64,000 nucleotides of DNA from Polaromonas sp. (GCA_013298945.1 JAAFJR010000002.1:62001-126000), one strand, 5' to 3'. Counted from the stretch's first letter, positions 35,618-43,709 are shown. A program made the numbers and translations. The notes: generated from the sequence alone by a model not told the origin.

Positions 35618-36376
35618 TTATTTCGGTGCGAGGCGAATAGCGCCATCCAAGCGAATCACTTCGCCATTTAGCATGTCATTTTCAAAGATATGCTTGGCTA
35701 GTTTGGCGTAATCTTGCGGTGTGCCTAGGCGTGATGGAAACGGTACAGCAGCAGCCAGTGCGTCTTGCACATCTTGCGGCATGCCAAACATCATGGGGGT
35801 GCCGAAAATGCCGGGGGCGATGGTCATGTTGCGGATGCCGTTGCGGGCCAGGTCGCGCGCGATGGGCAAAGTCATGCCAACCACACCGCCTTTGGATGCG
35901 CTGTAGGCAGCTTGGCCGATTTGGCCGTCGTAGGCTGCGACAGAAGCGGTGGAGATCATCACGCCGCGCTCGCCAGTGGCTTCTGGCTCGTTTTTGCACA
36001 TGGCATCAGCCGCGAGGCGAATCATGTTGAAGCTGCCGATCAAGTTGATTGTCACGGTGCGTTTGAACGATTCAAAAGCGTGCGGGCCGTTTTTGCCGAC
36101 GGTTTTTTCACCTGTGGCGATGCCAGCGCAGTTGACCAAACCCATGAGTTTGCCCAAAGACTGGGCTTTGGCAACAACGGCTTGGCCGTCAGCCTCACTG
36201 GTCACGTCGCACTTGACGAATGCGCCGCCAATGTCTTTGGCGATAGCTTCGCCTTTGTCGGCCTGCATGTCCGCAATCACAACGGTGCCGCCAGCGGCAG
36301 CCAGCATGCGCGCTGTGCCTTCACCCAAGCCTGATGCGCCGCCGGTGACGATGAATACTTTGCCTTTGATGTCCAT
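35618..36376 (-). CDS. SDR-family dehydrogenase (3-hydroxyacyl-CoA dehydrogenase type-2-like)
   Basis: A 252-residue short-chain dehydrogenase. It has the NAD-binding [10 protein letters not shown] (11-20), NCAGIA (82-87), and catalytic Ser145, Tyr158 and Lys162 in YSASK. The C-terminal [16 protein letters not shown] stretch closely matches HSD10 / 3-hydroxy-2-methylbutyryl-CoA dehydrogenase proteins, which oxidise short branched 3-hydroxyacyl-CoA in isoleucine and fatty acid breakdown. No acyl-CoA genes adjoin it, so the substrate is inferred from family only. Confidence 0.9.
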   Translation of the reverse strand: MDIKGKVFIVTGGASGLGEGTARMLAAAGGTVVIADMQADKGEAIAKDIGGAFVKCDVTSEADGQAVVAKAQSLGKLMGLVNCAGIATGEKTVGKNGPHAFESFKRTVTINLIGSFNMIRLAADAMCKNEPEATGERGVMISTASVAAYDGQIGQAAYSASKGGVVGMTLPIARDLARNGIRNMTIAPGIFGTPMMFGMPQDVQDALAAAVPFPSRLGTPQDYAKLAKHIFENDMLNGEVIRLDGAIRLAPK

Positions 36377-36466
36377 GAAATTACCCTCTATGGTTGACGT
36401 AAATGTTGACGTTTATGTAAAGAGTAATTATCACCCAATAGCAGGACAATTCGCTTACAAAGAGCC

Positions 36467-36531
36467 GTCATTCCCGCGCAGGCGGGAATCCACAGTGGCG
36501 GGGCATGGATTCCCGCCTTCGCGGGAATGAC
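36467..36531. repeat. Double-hairpin inverted repeat, GTCATTCCCGC type
   Basis: Two 26-bp arms (36467-36492 and 36506-36531) form an inverted pair starting GTCATTCCCGC and ending GCGGGAATGAC. Each arm also folds alone through TTCCCGC/GCGGGAA. This is a well-known dispersed repeat of Beta- and Gammaproteobacteria. It lies between the fbpA-like stop and the SDR start and may shield mRNA ends. Confidence 0.88.
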
Positions 36532-36557
36532 ACAGTTCGGCGTGTTTTTAGCTTACT

Positions 36558-37613
36558 TTACTTATAACCAACACGATCCAACATCTGCTGCACTTTGACC
36601 AAATTCTTGCTGGCAGTCGCCAAAGGAACAGTCTCACTCTTGAAATCGCCGCCGCTCATGGCTTTGAGTGCTGCATTGTCAATTTTCACGCCTTTAACGG
36701 TGGGCCACTCATTGTTGCCATTGGCAAAGTGGTCTTGTGCGAAGGGGCTGGCGAGGTATTCCATGAATAAAACGGCGTTGTCGCGGTTTTTGGCGTATTT
36801 AGCTACAGCACCGCCGGCGATGTTCATGTGTGTGCCCCATGACGCTTGGTTAGGAAACACCACGCCGACTTTTTCCATGATGGCTTTGTCTTCAGGGTTG
36901 GTAGAACGCATCAGGCGGGCGATGTAGTAGGTGTTGGACACAGCAATGCCACATTCGCCAGAGGCAACAGCTTTGATTTGGTCGGTGTCGCCACCCTTGG
37001 GCGCACGTGCCATGTTGTCAACCATGCCTTTGAGGAAAACTTCGGTTTTGGCCTCGCCTAAATGCTCCATGACTGAAGAGAACAAACTCATGTTGTAAGG
37101 ATGTGAGCCAGAGCGGGTGCAGACTTTGCCCTTGTTTTTAGCGTCGGCCAATTCTTCATAGGTGTCAACGTCTTCTTTTTTCACTTTGACTTTGTCATAC
37201 ACAACCACGCGGGCGCGGGTGGAGAAACCGGTCCAGGTCACACCATCAGCTGTGGGTGCAGAGCGCCAATTGGCTGGAATGCTGTCGTCCAGCAGCTTAG
37301 ATTTGAAGGGTTGGAACAAGCCTTGCGCATCGGCTGAGGCCAAGCGGGCGGCGTCGACCAGCAAAATCAAATCAGCAGGAGAGGCTGCGCCCTCGGCTTT
37401 GAGGCGGTTCAAAATACCGGAATCATCAGAATCCACACGGTTGATTTTGATCCCAGTTGTCTTTGTAAAGGTGCTGTACAGCGTCTCGTCTGTTGAATAA
37501 TGGCGTGCAGAATAGATGTTTAGCACCTTCTCCGTGCTTTGTGCTTGGACATTTTGGATCGAGAAGAGTGTGCTGGACACAAGTGCGATAGCTAAGAGCG
37601 AACGTTTGAACAT
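36558..37613 (-). CDS. Iron(III) ABC transporter substrate-binding protein (FbpA/FutA family)
   Basis: A 351-residue periplasmic ferric-ion receptor with a signal peptide (1-25, ending VQA-Q). It has the family start VLNIYSARHYSTDETLYSTF, KAEGAASPADLILLVDAARL, and SNTYYIARLM near residue 220 with the tyrosines that bind iron. The permease and ATPase genes are not next to it, so it is an orphan receptor here. A strong Fur-box match lies 51 bp upstream, which fits iron-controlled expression. Confidence 0.92.
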   Translation of the reverse strand: MFKRSLLAIALVSSTLFSIQNVQAQSTEKVLNIYSARHYSTDETLYSTFTKTTGIKINRVDSDDSGILNRLKAEGAASPADLILLVDAARLASADAQGLFQPFKSKLLDDSIPANWRSAPTADGVTWTGFSTRARVVVYDKVKVKKEDVDTYEELADAKNKGKVCTRSGSHPYNMSLFSSVMEHLGEAKTEVFLKGMVDNMARAPKGGDTDQIKAVASGECGIAVSNTYYIARLMRSTNPEDKAIMEKVGVVFPNQASWGTHMNIAGGAVAKYAKNRDNAVLFMEYLASPFAQDHFANGNNEWPTVKGVKIDNAALKAMSGGDFKSETVPLATASKNLVKVQQMLDRVGYK

Positions 37614-37663
37614 GGTGAGTCCTTAAAAGAAGTAATTGAATAAAATCAGTGGGTAAATATATT

Positions 37664-37682
37664 GCAAATGCGAATCATTCTT
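37664..37682. promoter_or_regulatory. Fur box
   Basis: GCAAATGCGAATCATTCTT matches the 19-bp Fur consensus GATAATGATAATCATTATC at 13 positions. It lies 51 bp upstream of the iron receptor gene on the minus strand and 58 bp upstream of the patatin gene on the plus strand, so it may control either or both. Confidence 0.6.
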
Positions 37683-37739
37683 AATTATAACGCTGTTGCT
37701 GATGCTGCGTTGACAGTCACGCCTAAAAACAGAGGATTT

Positions 37740-38630
37740 ATGGGGTTAAAAGGATTCTTATTACTTGCTTTAACGGCATATTTAGCAGGTTGTAGCTCCA
37801 TTTCAACCTCTCCCACGCCGCCCACCATCCCTACCATTGTTGCGAAGCGCCTGCCCAAAATCGGCCTCGCATTGGGCGGCGGCGCTGCGCGGGGCTTTGC
37901 GCATATTGGGGTGATTCAGGTGTTGGAAGAGGCTGGTATCAAGCCCGATTTGGTGGTCGGCACCTCGGCAGGCAGCCTGGTTGCCGCCATTTATGCCAGT
38001 GGCAAAACGGGCACACAGTTGCAAACCGTGGCCGAAACCATGGAAGAAGCGGCATTGACCGACTGGACGTTGCCCTTTTTGAGCCGTGGCATGCTGCGCG
38101 GCGAGGCTTTGGCACGTTATGTCAGCAGTCAAGTCGGTGGCAAAACCATAGAGTCGTTTGCCATGCCGCTGGGCATTGTCGCCACTGATTTGCACAATGG
38201 CCAAGGCGTGCTGTTCACGCGCGGCGACACTGCCACGGCGGTGCGTGCCTCTAGCGCTGTCCCCGCGGTCTTTCAACCCGTCAAAATTGGCACGCGTGAA
38301 TATGTCGATGGCGGCTTGGTGTCACCCGTGCCCGTGCGCTATGCACGGCAAATGGGGGCGGAAGTGGTGATAGCGGTAGATATTTCAGCCACACCTGAAA
38401 GCAACCCTGCCCTTGGAAGCTTAGAAATTTTGCTACAAACCTTCGCCATCATGAGCCGATCCATCAACACATTTGAGCTAAGAGAAGCCGATGTCGCCGT
38501 GCGGCCTGCGCTGGCAGGTGTGTCGAGTGCTGATTTTGCATCCAAGCGCCGCTCGATTGAGGCGGGCAGGGCGGCGATGTTAGCGGTTTTGCCACAGCTA
38601 CGTACGGCTATGGCAGTAAAAAGTCAATAA
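37740..38630 (+). CDS. Patatin-like phospholipase lipoprotein
   Basis: A 296-residue predicted lipoprotein with lipobox LAGC (Cys18). It has the patatin oxyanion motif GGGAARGFAHIGV (46-58), the GTSAGS nucleophile elbow (Ser76) and the catalytic Asp in EYVDGGLVSPVP (about 190). The fold hydrolyses acyl esters of lipids. I set the start at ATG 37740, with AGAGGA just upstream and the lipobox at the expected distance; the frame stays open back to 37662, but that part overlaps the Fur box and has no signal peptide. Confidence 0.9.
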   Translation: MGLKGFLLLALTAYLAGCSSISTSPTPPTIPTIVAKRLPKIGLALGGGAARGFAHIGVIQVLEEAGIKPDLVVGTSAGSLVAAIYASGKTGTQLQTVAETMEEAALTDWTLPFLSRGMLRGEALARYVSSQVGGKTIESFAMPLGIVATDLHNGQGVLFTRGDTATAVRASSAVPAVFQPVKIGTREYVDGGLVSPVPVRYARQMGAEVVIAVDISATPESNPALGSLEILLQTFAIMSRSINTFELREADVAVRPALAGVSSADFASKRRSIEAGRAAMLAVLPQLRTAMAVKSQ

Positions 38631-38657
38631 GTAGATAATAAAATAAGTAGAAAAAAG

Positions 38658-38704
38658 GATATAGCCGGCGTATTTGTTGCCTGAGTAGCTATTAAATTTA
38701 TAGT
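38658..38704 (+). repeat. 47-bp dispersed repeat, copy 13 (intergenic, A orientation)
   Basis: The copy reads ATAGCCGGCGTATTTGTTGC, then GAGTAGCTATTAAATTTATAG. It lies between the patatin stop and the shared terminator. Confidence 0.93.
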
Positions 38705-38740
38705 AAATAGTTGCAACGCTTGTTTGCCGAAACCCCATAA

Positions 38741-38773
38741 AAAAAGCCACTCAGTCGCCTGAGTGGCTTTTTT
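38741..38773. terminator. Bidirectional terminator between the patatin gene and phaP
   Basis: GCCACTCAG (38746-38754) pairs with CTGAGTGGC (38759-38767) around a 4-base loop, with A5 before and T6 after. It is a strong terminator for either strand. Confidence 0.88.
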
Positions 38774-38801
38774 GTTAAATTTAGCTCAAAAAAGCTAAGA
38801 A

Positions 38802-39350
38802 TTAACGCTTCTTAGTTACAGTTGCTGAAGCAGTTGCTTTCATTGCTGTTTCTGTAGCGGCTGTGAGGTTCTTCTCAGCCATTTCAGTTGCTTGCTTGAC
38901 AGACTTTTGAACTGATTCCAAAGCGCTGTTAGCTGCAGTCACTGCGTTTTTCATCATGGCAACAGCAGACTCAGAGCCAGCTGGTGCGTTTTTAGCAGCA
39001 GTGTCAACCAAACCCATGAATTTCTTCTGTGCTTCAGCAGTTTGTGCTTCAACGTTTTTTGTGAACTCTGCGCCAGCGCTTTGTGCGATGTCATACAGGT
39101 GACGGCTGTAAGCAGCTGATTTTTCAGCCAAAGGCTGGATCAAACCGGCTTGCAATGCCAAAAATTCTTGTGCGTCTTTCACGCTCATAGAAGCTTTAGC
39201 GTGCTCTGTAGACTCAGCCAAAGCGGCTTTAGCTGCAGTAACGTTCAACTCAACCATTTTTTCAACGCCAGCGAAGGCTTTGGTGGTCAGGCCAAACAAT
39301 GTGTCTAAGTTAGCTTTGTTGGAGGCAACGATTTGTTCTACGGTCATCAT
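38802..39350 (-). CDS. phaP: Phasin (polyhydroxyalkanoate granule protein)
   Basis: A 182-residue, Ala/Lys/Thr-rich helical protein that coats polyhydroxybutyrate granules. The phasin-2 pattern is clear: [40 protein letters not shown], then [20 protein letters not shown]. The C-terminus is an Ala/Thr-rich tail ending TKKR. The promoter carries two perfect 20-bp PhaR-type operators, so expression should rise when polymer is present. No other pha gene is in the window. Confidence 0.95.
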   Translation of the reverse strand: MMTVEQIVASNKANLDTLFGLTTKAFAGVEKMVELNVTAAKAALAESTEHAKASMSVKDAQEFLALQAGLIQPLAEKSAAYSRHLYDIAQSAGAEFTKNVEAQTAEAQKKFMGLVDTAAKNAPAGSESAVAMMKNAVTAANSALESVQKSVKQATEMAEKNLTAATETAMKATASATVTKKR

Positions 39351-39446
39351 GATAATTTCCTATCTATAAAGGTTAAATAAAAATTTAATAGACATGTGAA
39401 AGTGAAAAATTAACTTCGCCCTCACTACTATGAACTGCTCTGAAAC

Positions 39447-39466
39447 TTTTATGTTGCAGTGCAGCA
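39447..39466 (-). promoter_or_regulatory. PhaR-type operator, promoter-proximal copy
   Basis: TTTTATGTTGCAGTGCAGCA is one of two perfect copies; the core TGCACTGCA / CTGC-GCAG is the PhaR-type half-site pattern. It lies just downstream of the -10, over the likely transcription start. Confidence 0.7.
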
Positions 39467-39474
39467 TAAGGCGA

Positions 39475-39502
39475 ATTATAGGGTTATCCCGCACTATTGC
39501 AA
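39475..39502 (-). promoter_or_regulatory. Sigma-70 promoter of phaP
   Basis: On the minus strand TTGCAA (39497-39502) and a perfect TATAAT (39475-39480) are 16 bases apart. The promoter sits exactly between two identical 20-bp operators. Confidence 0.75.
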
Positions 39503-39505
39503 GTG

Positions 39506-39525
39506 TTTTATGTTGCAGTGCAGCA
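39506..39525 (-). promoter_or_regulatory. PhaR-type operator, upstream copy
   Basis: The second perfect copy of the 20-bp operator lies just upstream of the -35, 59 bp from the first. Two bound PhaR dimers would enclose the promoter. Confidence 0.7.
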
Positions 39526-39617
39526 AATTAGAGACGCATTTCTAAAAAACCTTAATATCAAGCATTTGCCACAGGGCTGACACAATCAGACACTATGAAT
39601 GTTTCTATGGATGTTTG

Positions 39618-40574
39618 ATGCACGCGTCAATGGATGTTTACTATACAGGTGAGTTCGTTTTGCCATTGCCAGAAGGCCACCGTTTTCCTATGGCGAAGTA
39701 CCACATGCTGCGCGACAGGCTGGTTACTGAATACCAAGGCATTGAGCTGAAAACAGCCTCACCAGCCAGTGACGGCTTGCTAGCGCTGGCGCATACGCCT
39801 GAGTACATTCGAGAGCTGACTACGGGCAGCATCGCCCCAGCGGCGATGCGAGAAATTGGGTTTCCGTGGAGCGAAGCCATGGTCGCACGGGCGCGGTTGT
39901 CGGTGGGGGCAACTGTTGACGCGTGTCGCTCGGCGTTTAAATACGGCATAGCAGCCAATATTGCGGGTGGTACGCACCATTCATATGCGCACAAGGGCAG
40001 TGGGTTTTGTGTTTTTAACGATTCTGCTGTGGCCGCTAGGCTGATGCAGGCTGAATGGAGCCGAGACAAAGTCAATTTACACAAACCTCTGCAAGTTGCC
40101 GTGATAGACCTAGATGTGCACCAAGGCAACGGAACAGCAAGTATTTTTCAAGACGACGACAGCGTGTTCACGTTATCGATGCACGGCGCTAAAAACTTTC
40201 CATTCCGCAAGGAAGCCAGTGATTTAGATATTGAGCTGCCAGAAGGCTGTCAAGACGAAGCGTATTTGCATGCGCTGGACCAGGCGTTGGACGAGCTGGA
40301 GCGACGGTTTACACCAGGTTTGATCATTTACTTGGCTGGAGCCGACCTGCATGAGGGTGATAGGCTAGGGCGGTTGAAAATCACCTATGACGGCTTGGAA
40401 GCGAGAGACAGGCGGGTGTTTGACTGGGCTTGGCAGCGACGCATTCCGCTCGCTTTTAGCATGGCCGGTGGTTACGGCAACAACATTGATGAAACTGTGC
40501 AGGTGCAAATTAATACTTACGGTGTCGCATTAGCGTACGCTGCTAAGTGGCGTCGCTGGCACAATAAAGCTTAA
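39618..40574 (+). CDS. Histone-deacetylase-like hydrolase, second copy
   Basis: A 318-residue zinc hydrolase of the deacetylase superfamily, distant from the one at 11703. It has GGTHHSYAHKGSGFCVFND (catalytic His120-His121) and VIDLDVHQGNGTASIF (about 163-178), then LAGADLHEGDRLGRLKIT. The third metal-ligand region uses GADLHEGD rather than GFDAH, typical of the class IV-like bacterial group. The start could be ATG 39618 or 39630. A thioesterase gene follows after 27 bp. Confidence 0.88.
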   Translation: MHASMDVYYTGEFVLPLPEGHRFPMAKYHMLRDRLVTEYQGIELKTASPASDGLLALAHTPEYIRELTTGSIAPAAMREIGFPWSEAMVARARLSVGATVDACRSAFKYGIAANIAGGTHHSYAHKGSGFCVFNDSAVAARLMQAEWSRDKVNLHKPLQVAVIDLDVHQGNGTASIFQDDDSVFTLSMHGAKNFPFRKEASDLDIELPEGCQDEAYLHALDQALDELERRFTPGLIIYLAGADLHEGDRLGRLKITYDGLEARDRRVFDWAWQRRIPLAFSMAGGYGNNIDETVQVQINTYGVALAYAAKWRRWHNKA

Positions 40575-40601
40575 TGTAAGCAGCCCCATAAACAATGCCA
40601 C

Positions 40602-41078
40602 ATGTCCAGTACACCATCTAATCCAGTAACACGCCCCGCTCCTGAGCCGCGTAGCGCCTATCACCTCTTCAGACGCATAGACACCCGCTGGGCTGACAAC
40701 GATGCCTATGGACATGTCAACAACGTTGTGTATTACGCTTGGTTTGACACGGCTGTGAACGCGTATTTGATCGAGCAGGGCGCTTTGGATATTCACGATG
40801 GGGCGACTATTGGGTTGGTCGTGGAGACGCATTGCAATTACTTTTCGCCTGTCGTCTTTCCGCAGTCTGTTGAGGTGGGTATACGCATCGCTAGTTTGGG
40901 TGCATCTAGCGTTCGGTATGAGCTGGGTGTATTTACTGCAGATGCGTACAGCGTTTATGAGGTTTGTGCCGCCAAAGGACACTTTGTTCACGTCTATGTC
41001 GATCAACAAACGCGCCGCCCAGTGCAACTTCCTTTAAATTTAATAACTGTTTTGAAAAAAATTGGAGAGAATAAATAA
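40602..41078 (+). CDS. Acyl-CoA thioesterase, 4HBT hotdog family
   Basis: A 158-residue hotdog-fold thioesterase. [20 protein letters not shown] holds the catalytic Asp of the 4-hydroxybenzoyl-CoA thioesterase class (Asp34). It is about 20 residues longer at both ends than the minimal fold. It hydrolyses acyl-CoA or acyl-ACP esters; the chain type is unknown. Its stop overlaps the nitroreductase start (TAATG), so the two are probably translated together. Confidence 0.88.
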   Translation: MSSTPSNPVTRPAPEPRSAYHLFRRIDTRWADNDAYGHVNNVVYYAWFDTAVNAYLIEQGALDIHDGATIGLVVETHCNYFSPVVFPQSVEVGIRIASLGASSVRYELGVFTADAYSVYEVCAAKGHFVHVYVDQQTRRPVQLPLNLITVLKKIGENK

Positions 41079-41794
41079 TGTCTGAAGCTTTGAAAATGAA
41101 TACGAATTTGAATTCAGTGGATGCAGCCATCACAAGCCGCATGTCCGCTCGCGCGTTTACCCAGCAAGCTGTGCCGCGTGAATTGCTGGAGCAGATATTA
41201 GAAGTTGCTAGTCGCGCTCCATCAGGAACGAATACCCAGCCGTGGAAAGTCTATGTGTTGCAAGGCGCAAGCCGCGACAGCTTGGTTGAAAAAGCCTGCG
41301 CTGCGCACGATGCCATTCGTGCTAATCCTGAATTAGCTGCGAATTACAAAGAATCGTATGACTATTACCCAGAGAAATGGGTCAGCCCTTTCATCGACCG
41401 CCGCCGTGAAAATGGTTGGAGTTTGTATGGTTTGCTAGACATCGGCAAAGCGGACAAAGACAAAATGCACGTGCAGCAGCAACGCAATTTTAGGTTTTTT
41501 GATGCGCCTGTCGGGCTGATGTTTACTATCAACCGCGTTATGGGGCGTGGTAGCTTGGTGGATGCTGGCATGCTGTTGCAAAACATCATGGTATCAGCCC
41601 GTGGTCATGGTCTGCATACCTGCCCGCAAGCTGCGTGGAACGGTTTTTCCAACATTGTGATGCCGCACATTGGCGCGGCTGAAGACGAAATGCTGGTTTG
41701 CGGTATGTCCTTGGGTTACGCGGATGAGAACGATAAAGTTAACAGCTTTCACACGCCGCGCGTGCCCGTATCTGAGTTTACAACTTGGTTGTGA
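41078..41794 (+). CDS. Nitroreductase-family flavoprotein
   Basis: A 238-residue FMN oxidoreductase. It has TSRMSARAFTQQAVPRELLE and EVASRAPSGTNTQPWKVYVL at the N-terminus and SLGYADENDKVNSFHTPRVP near the end, all typical of the nitroreductase family. The physiological substrate of such proteins is usually unclear; nitro-compounds and quinones are reduced in vitro. It overlaps the thioesterase gene by one base. The AOR operon converges on it. Confidence 0.9.
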   Translation: MSEALKMNTNLNSVDAAITSRMSARAFTQQAVPRELLEQILEVASRAPSGTNTQPWKVYVLQGASRDSLVEKACAAHDAIRANPELAANYKESYDYYPEKWVSPFIDRRRENGWSLYGLLDIGKADKDKMHVQQQRNFRFFDAPVGLMFTINRVMGRGSLVDAGMLLQNIMVSARGHGLHTCPQAAWNGFSNIVMPHIGAAEDEMLVCGMSLGYADENDKVNSFHTPRVPVSEFTTWL

Positions 41795-41817
41795 ATTCTG
41801 GGGGGTGTTAGTTTGAA

Positions 41818-42117
41818 CTAACCACCACCGCGCTGCATATACAAATCAAAGCGCTTCATAAACGTGTAGCGCTCCTCGTCTGTTAAACCTGCGAAGCGAA
41901 AGCTAACAAGCAAACGCGGAATTTGTATCAAGCCGATAATTCGCGGTTCGGCCACTTGCCACTTCAGCCCAAGCGCGCCATCGCCAATGCGCACACCGGC
42001 GGATGATGTTTGTTGTTTCCAATGCTTGTCACCCACAGCATCGGGCAGCCAACGTAGCCATTCGGCCTCTGTGCAGCCCATCTCTCGGTCGAATTTTTCG
42101 GCGTAAAACGATTGCAT
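41818..42117 (-). CDS. Small protein of unknown function, last gene of the aor operon
   Basis: I do not recognise this 99-residue protein. With a start at ATG 42117 it lies 8 bp after the MoaD-like gene; an ATG at 42150 would overlap that gene by 25 bp. It opens with MQSFYAEKFDREMGCTEAEW, then LRWLPDAVGDKHW. A basic, hydrophobic second half has IIGLIQIPRLLVSFRFAG and ends FDLYMQRGGG. It has no cysteine cluster or signal peptide. The Gly-Gly-Gly end recalls MoaD-type tails but may be coincidence. Its place suggests a role in cofactor assembly or maturation of the tungsten enzyme, which is inference only. Confidence 0.7.
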   Translation of the reverse strand: MQSFYAEKFDREMGCTEAEWLRWLPDAVGDKHWKQQTSSAGVRIGDGALGLKWQVAEPRIIGLIQIPRLLVSFRFAGLTDEERYTFMKRFDLYMQRGGG

Positions 42118-42125
42118 GCTGTGAA

Positions 42126-42380
42126 TTAGCCGCCTGCTATTGGTGGCCAAATAGCTATTACATCGCCTTCAACTAAAGTGTGTGTTGCGCGTTGTTCAGG
42201 GTAAATATAAACACCGTTCACGAGCACCAAATGCACCCATTTGTGCGGCAAGTTATGCTGGTCAATGACGTTGCCAACGGTCGTTCCATCAGCAACGGTC
42301 AATGCCACAATGTTGGTGTATTTTGATTCTGGGGGAAGGTAATCAGTCAGTGTGGCAAATAACTTGAGTGTGATGTTCAT
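42126..42380 (-). CDS. MoaD/ThiS-like sulfur carrier protein of the aor operon
   Basis: An 84-residue beta-grasp protein. It starts NITLKLFATLTDYLPPES and ends VIAIWPPIAGG, with the C-terminal Gly-Gly that is activated as a thiocarboxylate. In the general molybdopterin pathway MoaD supplies sulfur to the pterin; a dedicated copy inside an aldehyde oxidoreductase operon probably serves the tungsten-bispterin cofactor. It lies 21 bp after the aorC-like gene. Confidence 0.88.
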   Translation of the reverse strand: MNITLKLFATLTDYLPPESKYTNIVALTVADGTTVGNVIDQHNLPHKWVHLVLVNGVYIYPEQRATHTLVEGDVIAIWPPIAGG

Positions 42381-42401
42381 GTGTAATATTTAATCACAAG
42401 C

Positions 42402-43694
42402 TTATCTTCTGCGTTCATCTTGCGCACCTGCCCATTTTTGCTGCCCTTGTGCGCTGGCAATGTAGGCTTCCATGAGTTTTGTAGGGTCAGCCTTGAGGTG
42501 GTTTTTCCATTCGCCCAGTTTGACTTTGCCTTCCACCAAACCACGCATCACGCCCACATGTTCAGTCCAACCAACGCTGTTGCAGCCTACCAGTACATCG
42601 TCTTTGAACTGTAAGCTCAGGTGTTTACCCTTCTTGACGTCAGTTAGTTCAACGTGCTCGCCACCAGGTTGGCCTTGCCAATCACCAAAGCTGGTTGAAA
42701 TCAAACCTAGCGTATCTAACACATTGATTTGTGTAACGCCTTTGAGTTCAGCTTGCATGGCTTTACCACGGCTACTAGCTACCATATTCATACCAGCAAC
42801 ACGCGCTTGCTCTGCAGCATTCGGTTGAATAGCGCTCACAATCGTTTTGCCAGTGACTTTGTCGAAAGCTTCGGCACAATCACCTGCTGCAAAAATACCC
42901 AGCACATTGGTTTGCAAATGCGCGTCGGTCAGTACGCCCAATAAGCAAGTAATGCCAGAGTCCTTCAAAAAACCAATGGCAGGGCGAACCCCTGCTGCGC
43001 TGATGACCAAATCAGCCTCTACAGTTTTGCCGTTGCTTAGCTTCACTTTTAGGGGTGTTCCGGCTTCAATAGATTCAACTTTAGTCGCAGTAAAAACTTC
43101 TACGCCCTTACTTTGCACCCAATTCCGAATCATGCCACCCGCCGTTGGTCCCATCATGCGTGGCACCATGCGGTCGCCCATTTCTACAACGCTGAGTTTG
43201 ACGCCACGCGCTGCAAGTGCTTCCATGATGATGCAGCCGATGAAGCCAGCACCTAATTGCAACACCCGCGATCCTTTGTTAGCAAGCACCATGATATGAC
43301 GCGCATCTTCCATGGTCCAGCAGGTGTGTACGCCTTTCGAGTCAATGCCAGGAATAGGTGGTTTGATGGGGTGAGAGCCTGAAGCAATCAACAAAGTGTC
43401 AAAAGTAACTTCTATGCCTGAGTTTAATGCTATTTTTTTTGTAGCTGTTTCAACTTTATTTACGCCGGCTACAACCCAATTCACATGCAGTGATTTGAGG
43501 TGATCTGGATTTTTGCGTAAATACGTGCCATCCTCCTGCACATTGCCAATCAATAAATACGGAATGGCCATGCGCGAGTAAGCGGGCACGGCCTCATCAC
43601 TGATGATGGTGATATTGTCGTACGGTGCTTGCTTGCGTATGGTTTCAGCGGCGATAACGCCGGCGGGGCCACCGCCGATGATGACGTGATGCAT
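42402..43694 (-). CDS. aorC: FAD/NAD-dependent oxidoreductase subunit of aldehyde oxidoreductase
   Basis: A 430-residue flavoprotein of the NADH-rubredoxin/nitrite-reductase-like class. It has FAD site GGGPAG (7-12), NAD site LQLGAGFIGCIIMEALAARG with VVEMGDRMVPRM, and the second FAD motif GIFAAGDCAEAF. In AOR complexes of the Aromatoleum type the flavin subunit couples aldehyde oxidation to NAD. Here it lies 15 bp after aorB. Residues 74-89 (VVAGVNKVETATKKIA) come from a 47-bp repeat copy. Confidence 0.88.
   Translation of the reverse strand: MHHVIIGGGPAGVIAAETIRKQAPYDNITIISDEAVPAYSRMAIPYLLIGNVQEDGTYLRKNPDHLKSLHVNWVVAGVNKVETATKKIALNSGIEVTFDTLLIASGSHPIKPPIPGIDSKGVHTCWTMEDARHIMVLANKGSRVLQLGAGFIGCIIMEALAARGVKLSVVEMGDRMVPRMMGPTAGGMIRNWVQSKGVEVFTATKVESIEAGTPLKVKLSNGKTVEADLVISAAGVRPAIGFLKDSGITCLLGVLTDAHLQTNVLGIFAAGDCAEAFDKVTGKTIVSAIQPNAAEQARVAGMNMVASSRGKAMQAELKGVTQINVLDTLGLISTSFGDWQGQPGGEHVELTDVKKGKHLSLQFKDDVLVGCNSVGWTEHVGVMRGLVEGKVKLGEWKNHLKADPTKLMEAYIASAQGQQKWAGAQDERRR
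43429..43475 (-). repeat. 47-bp dispersed repeat, copy 14 (inside aorC, B orientation)
   Basis: The copy keeps GCTAT, GTAGCTG and TTTACGCCGGCTACAAC at exact spacing over 47 bp. Relative to aorC it is A orientation, phase 0. The consensus TGA triplet is GAA here. Confidence 0.82.
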
Positions 43695-43709
43695 AGTGAC
43701 CCTAAAAAA

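Noticed and set aside
41818-42150. Longer start (ATG 42150) for the unknown aor gene
   Set aside because: It would overlap the MoaD-like gene by 25 bp, and the added residues come from that gene's conserved Gly-Gly end.
42126-42170. Possible repeat copy at the end of the MoaD-like gene (TTAGCCGCC and AATAGCTATTAC)
   Set aside because: The sequence encodes the conserved MoaD C-terminus VIAIWPPIAGG; the match to the repeat is poor in the centre.
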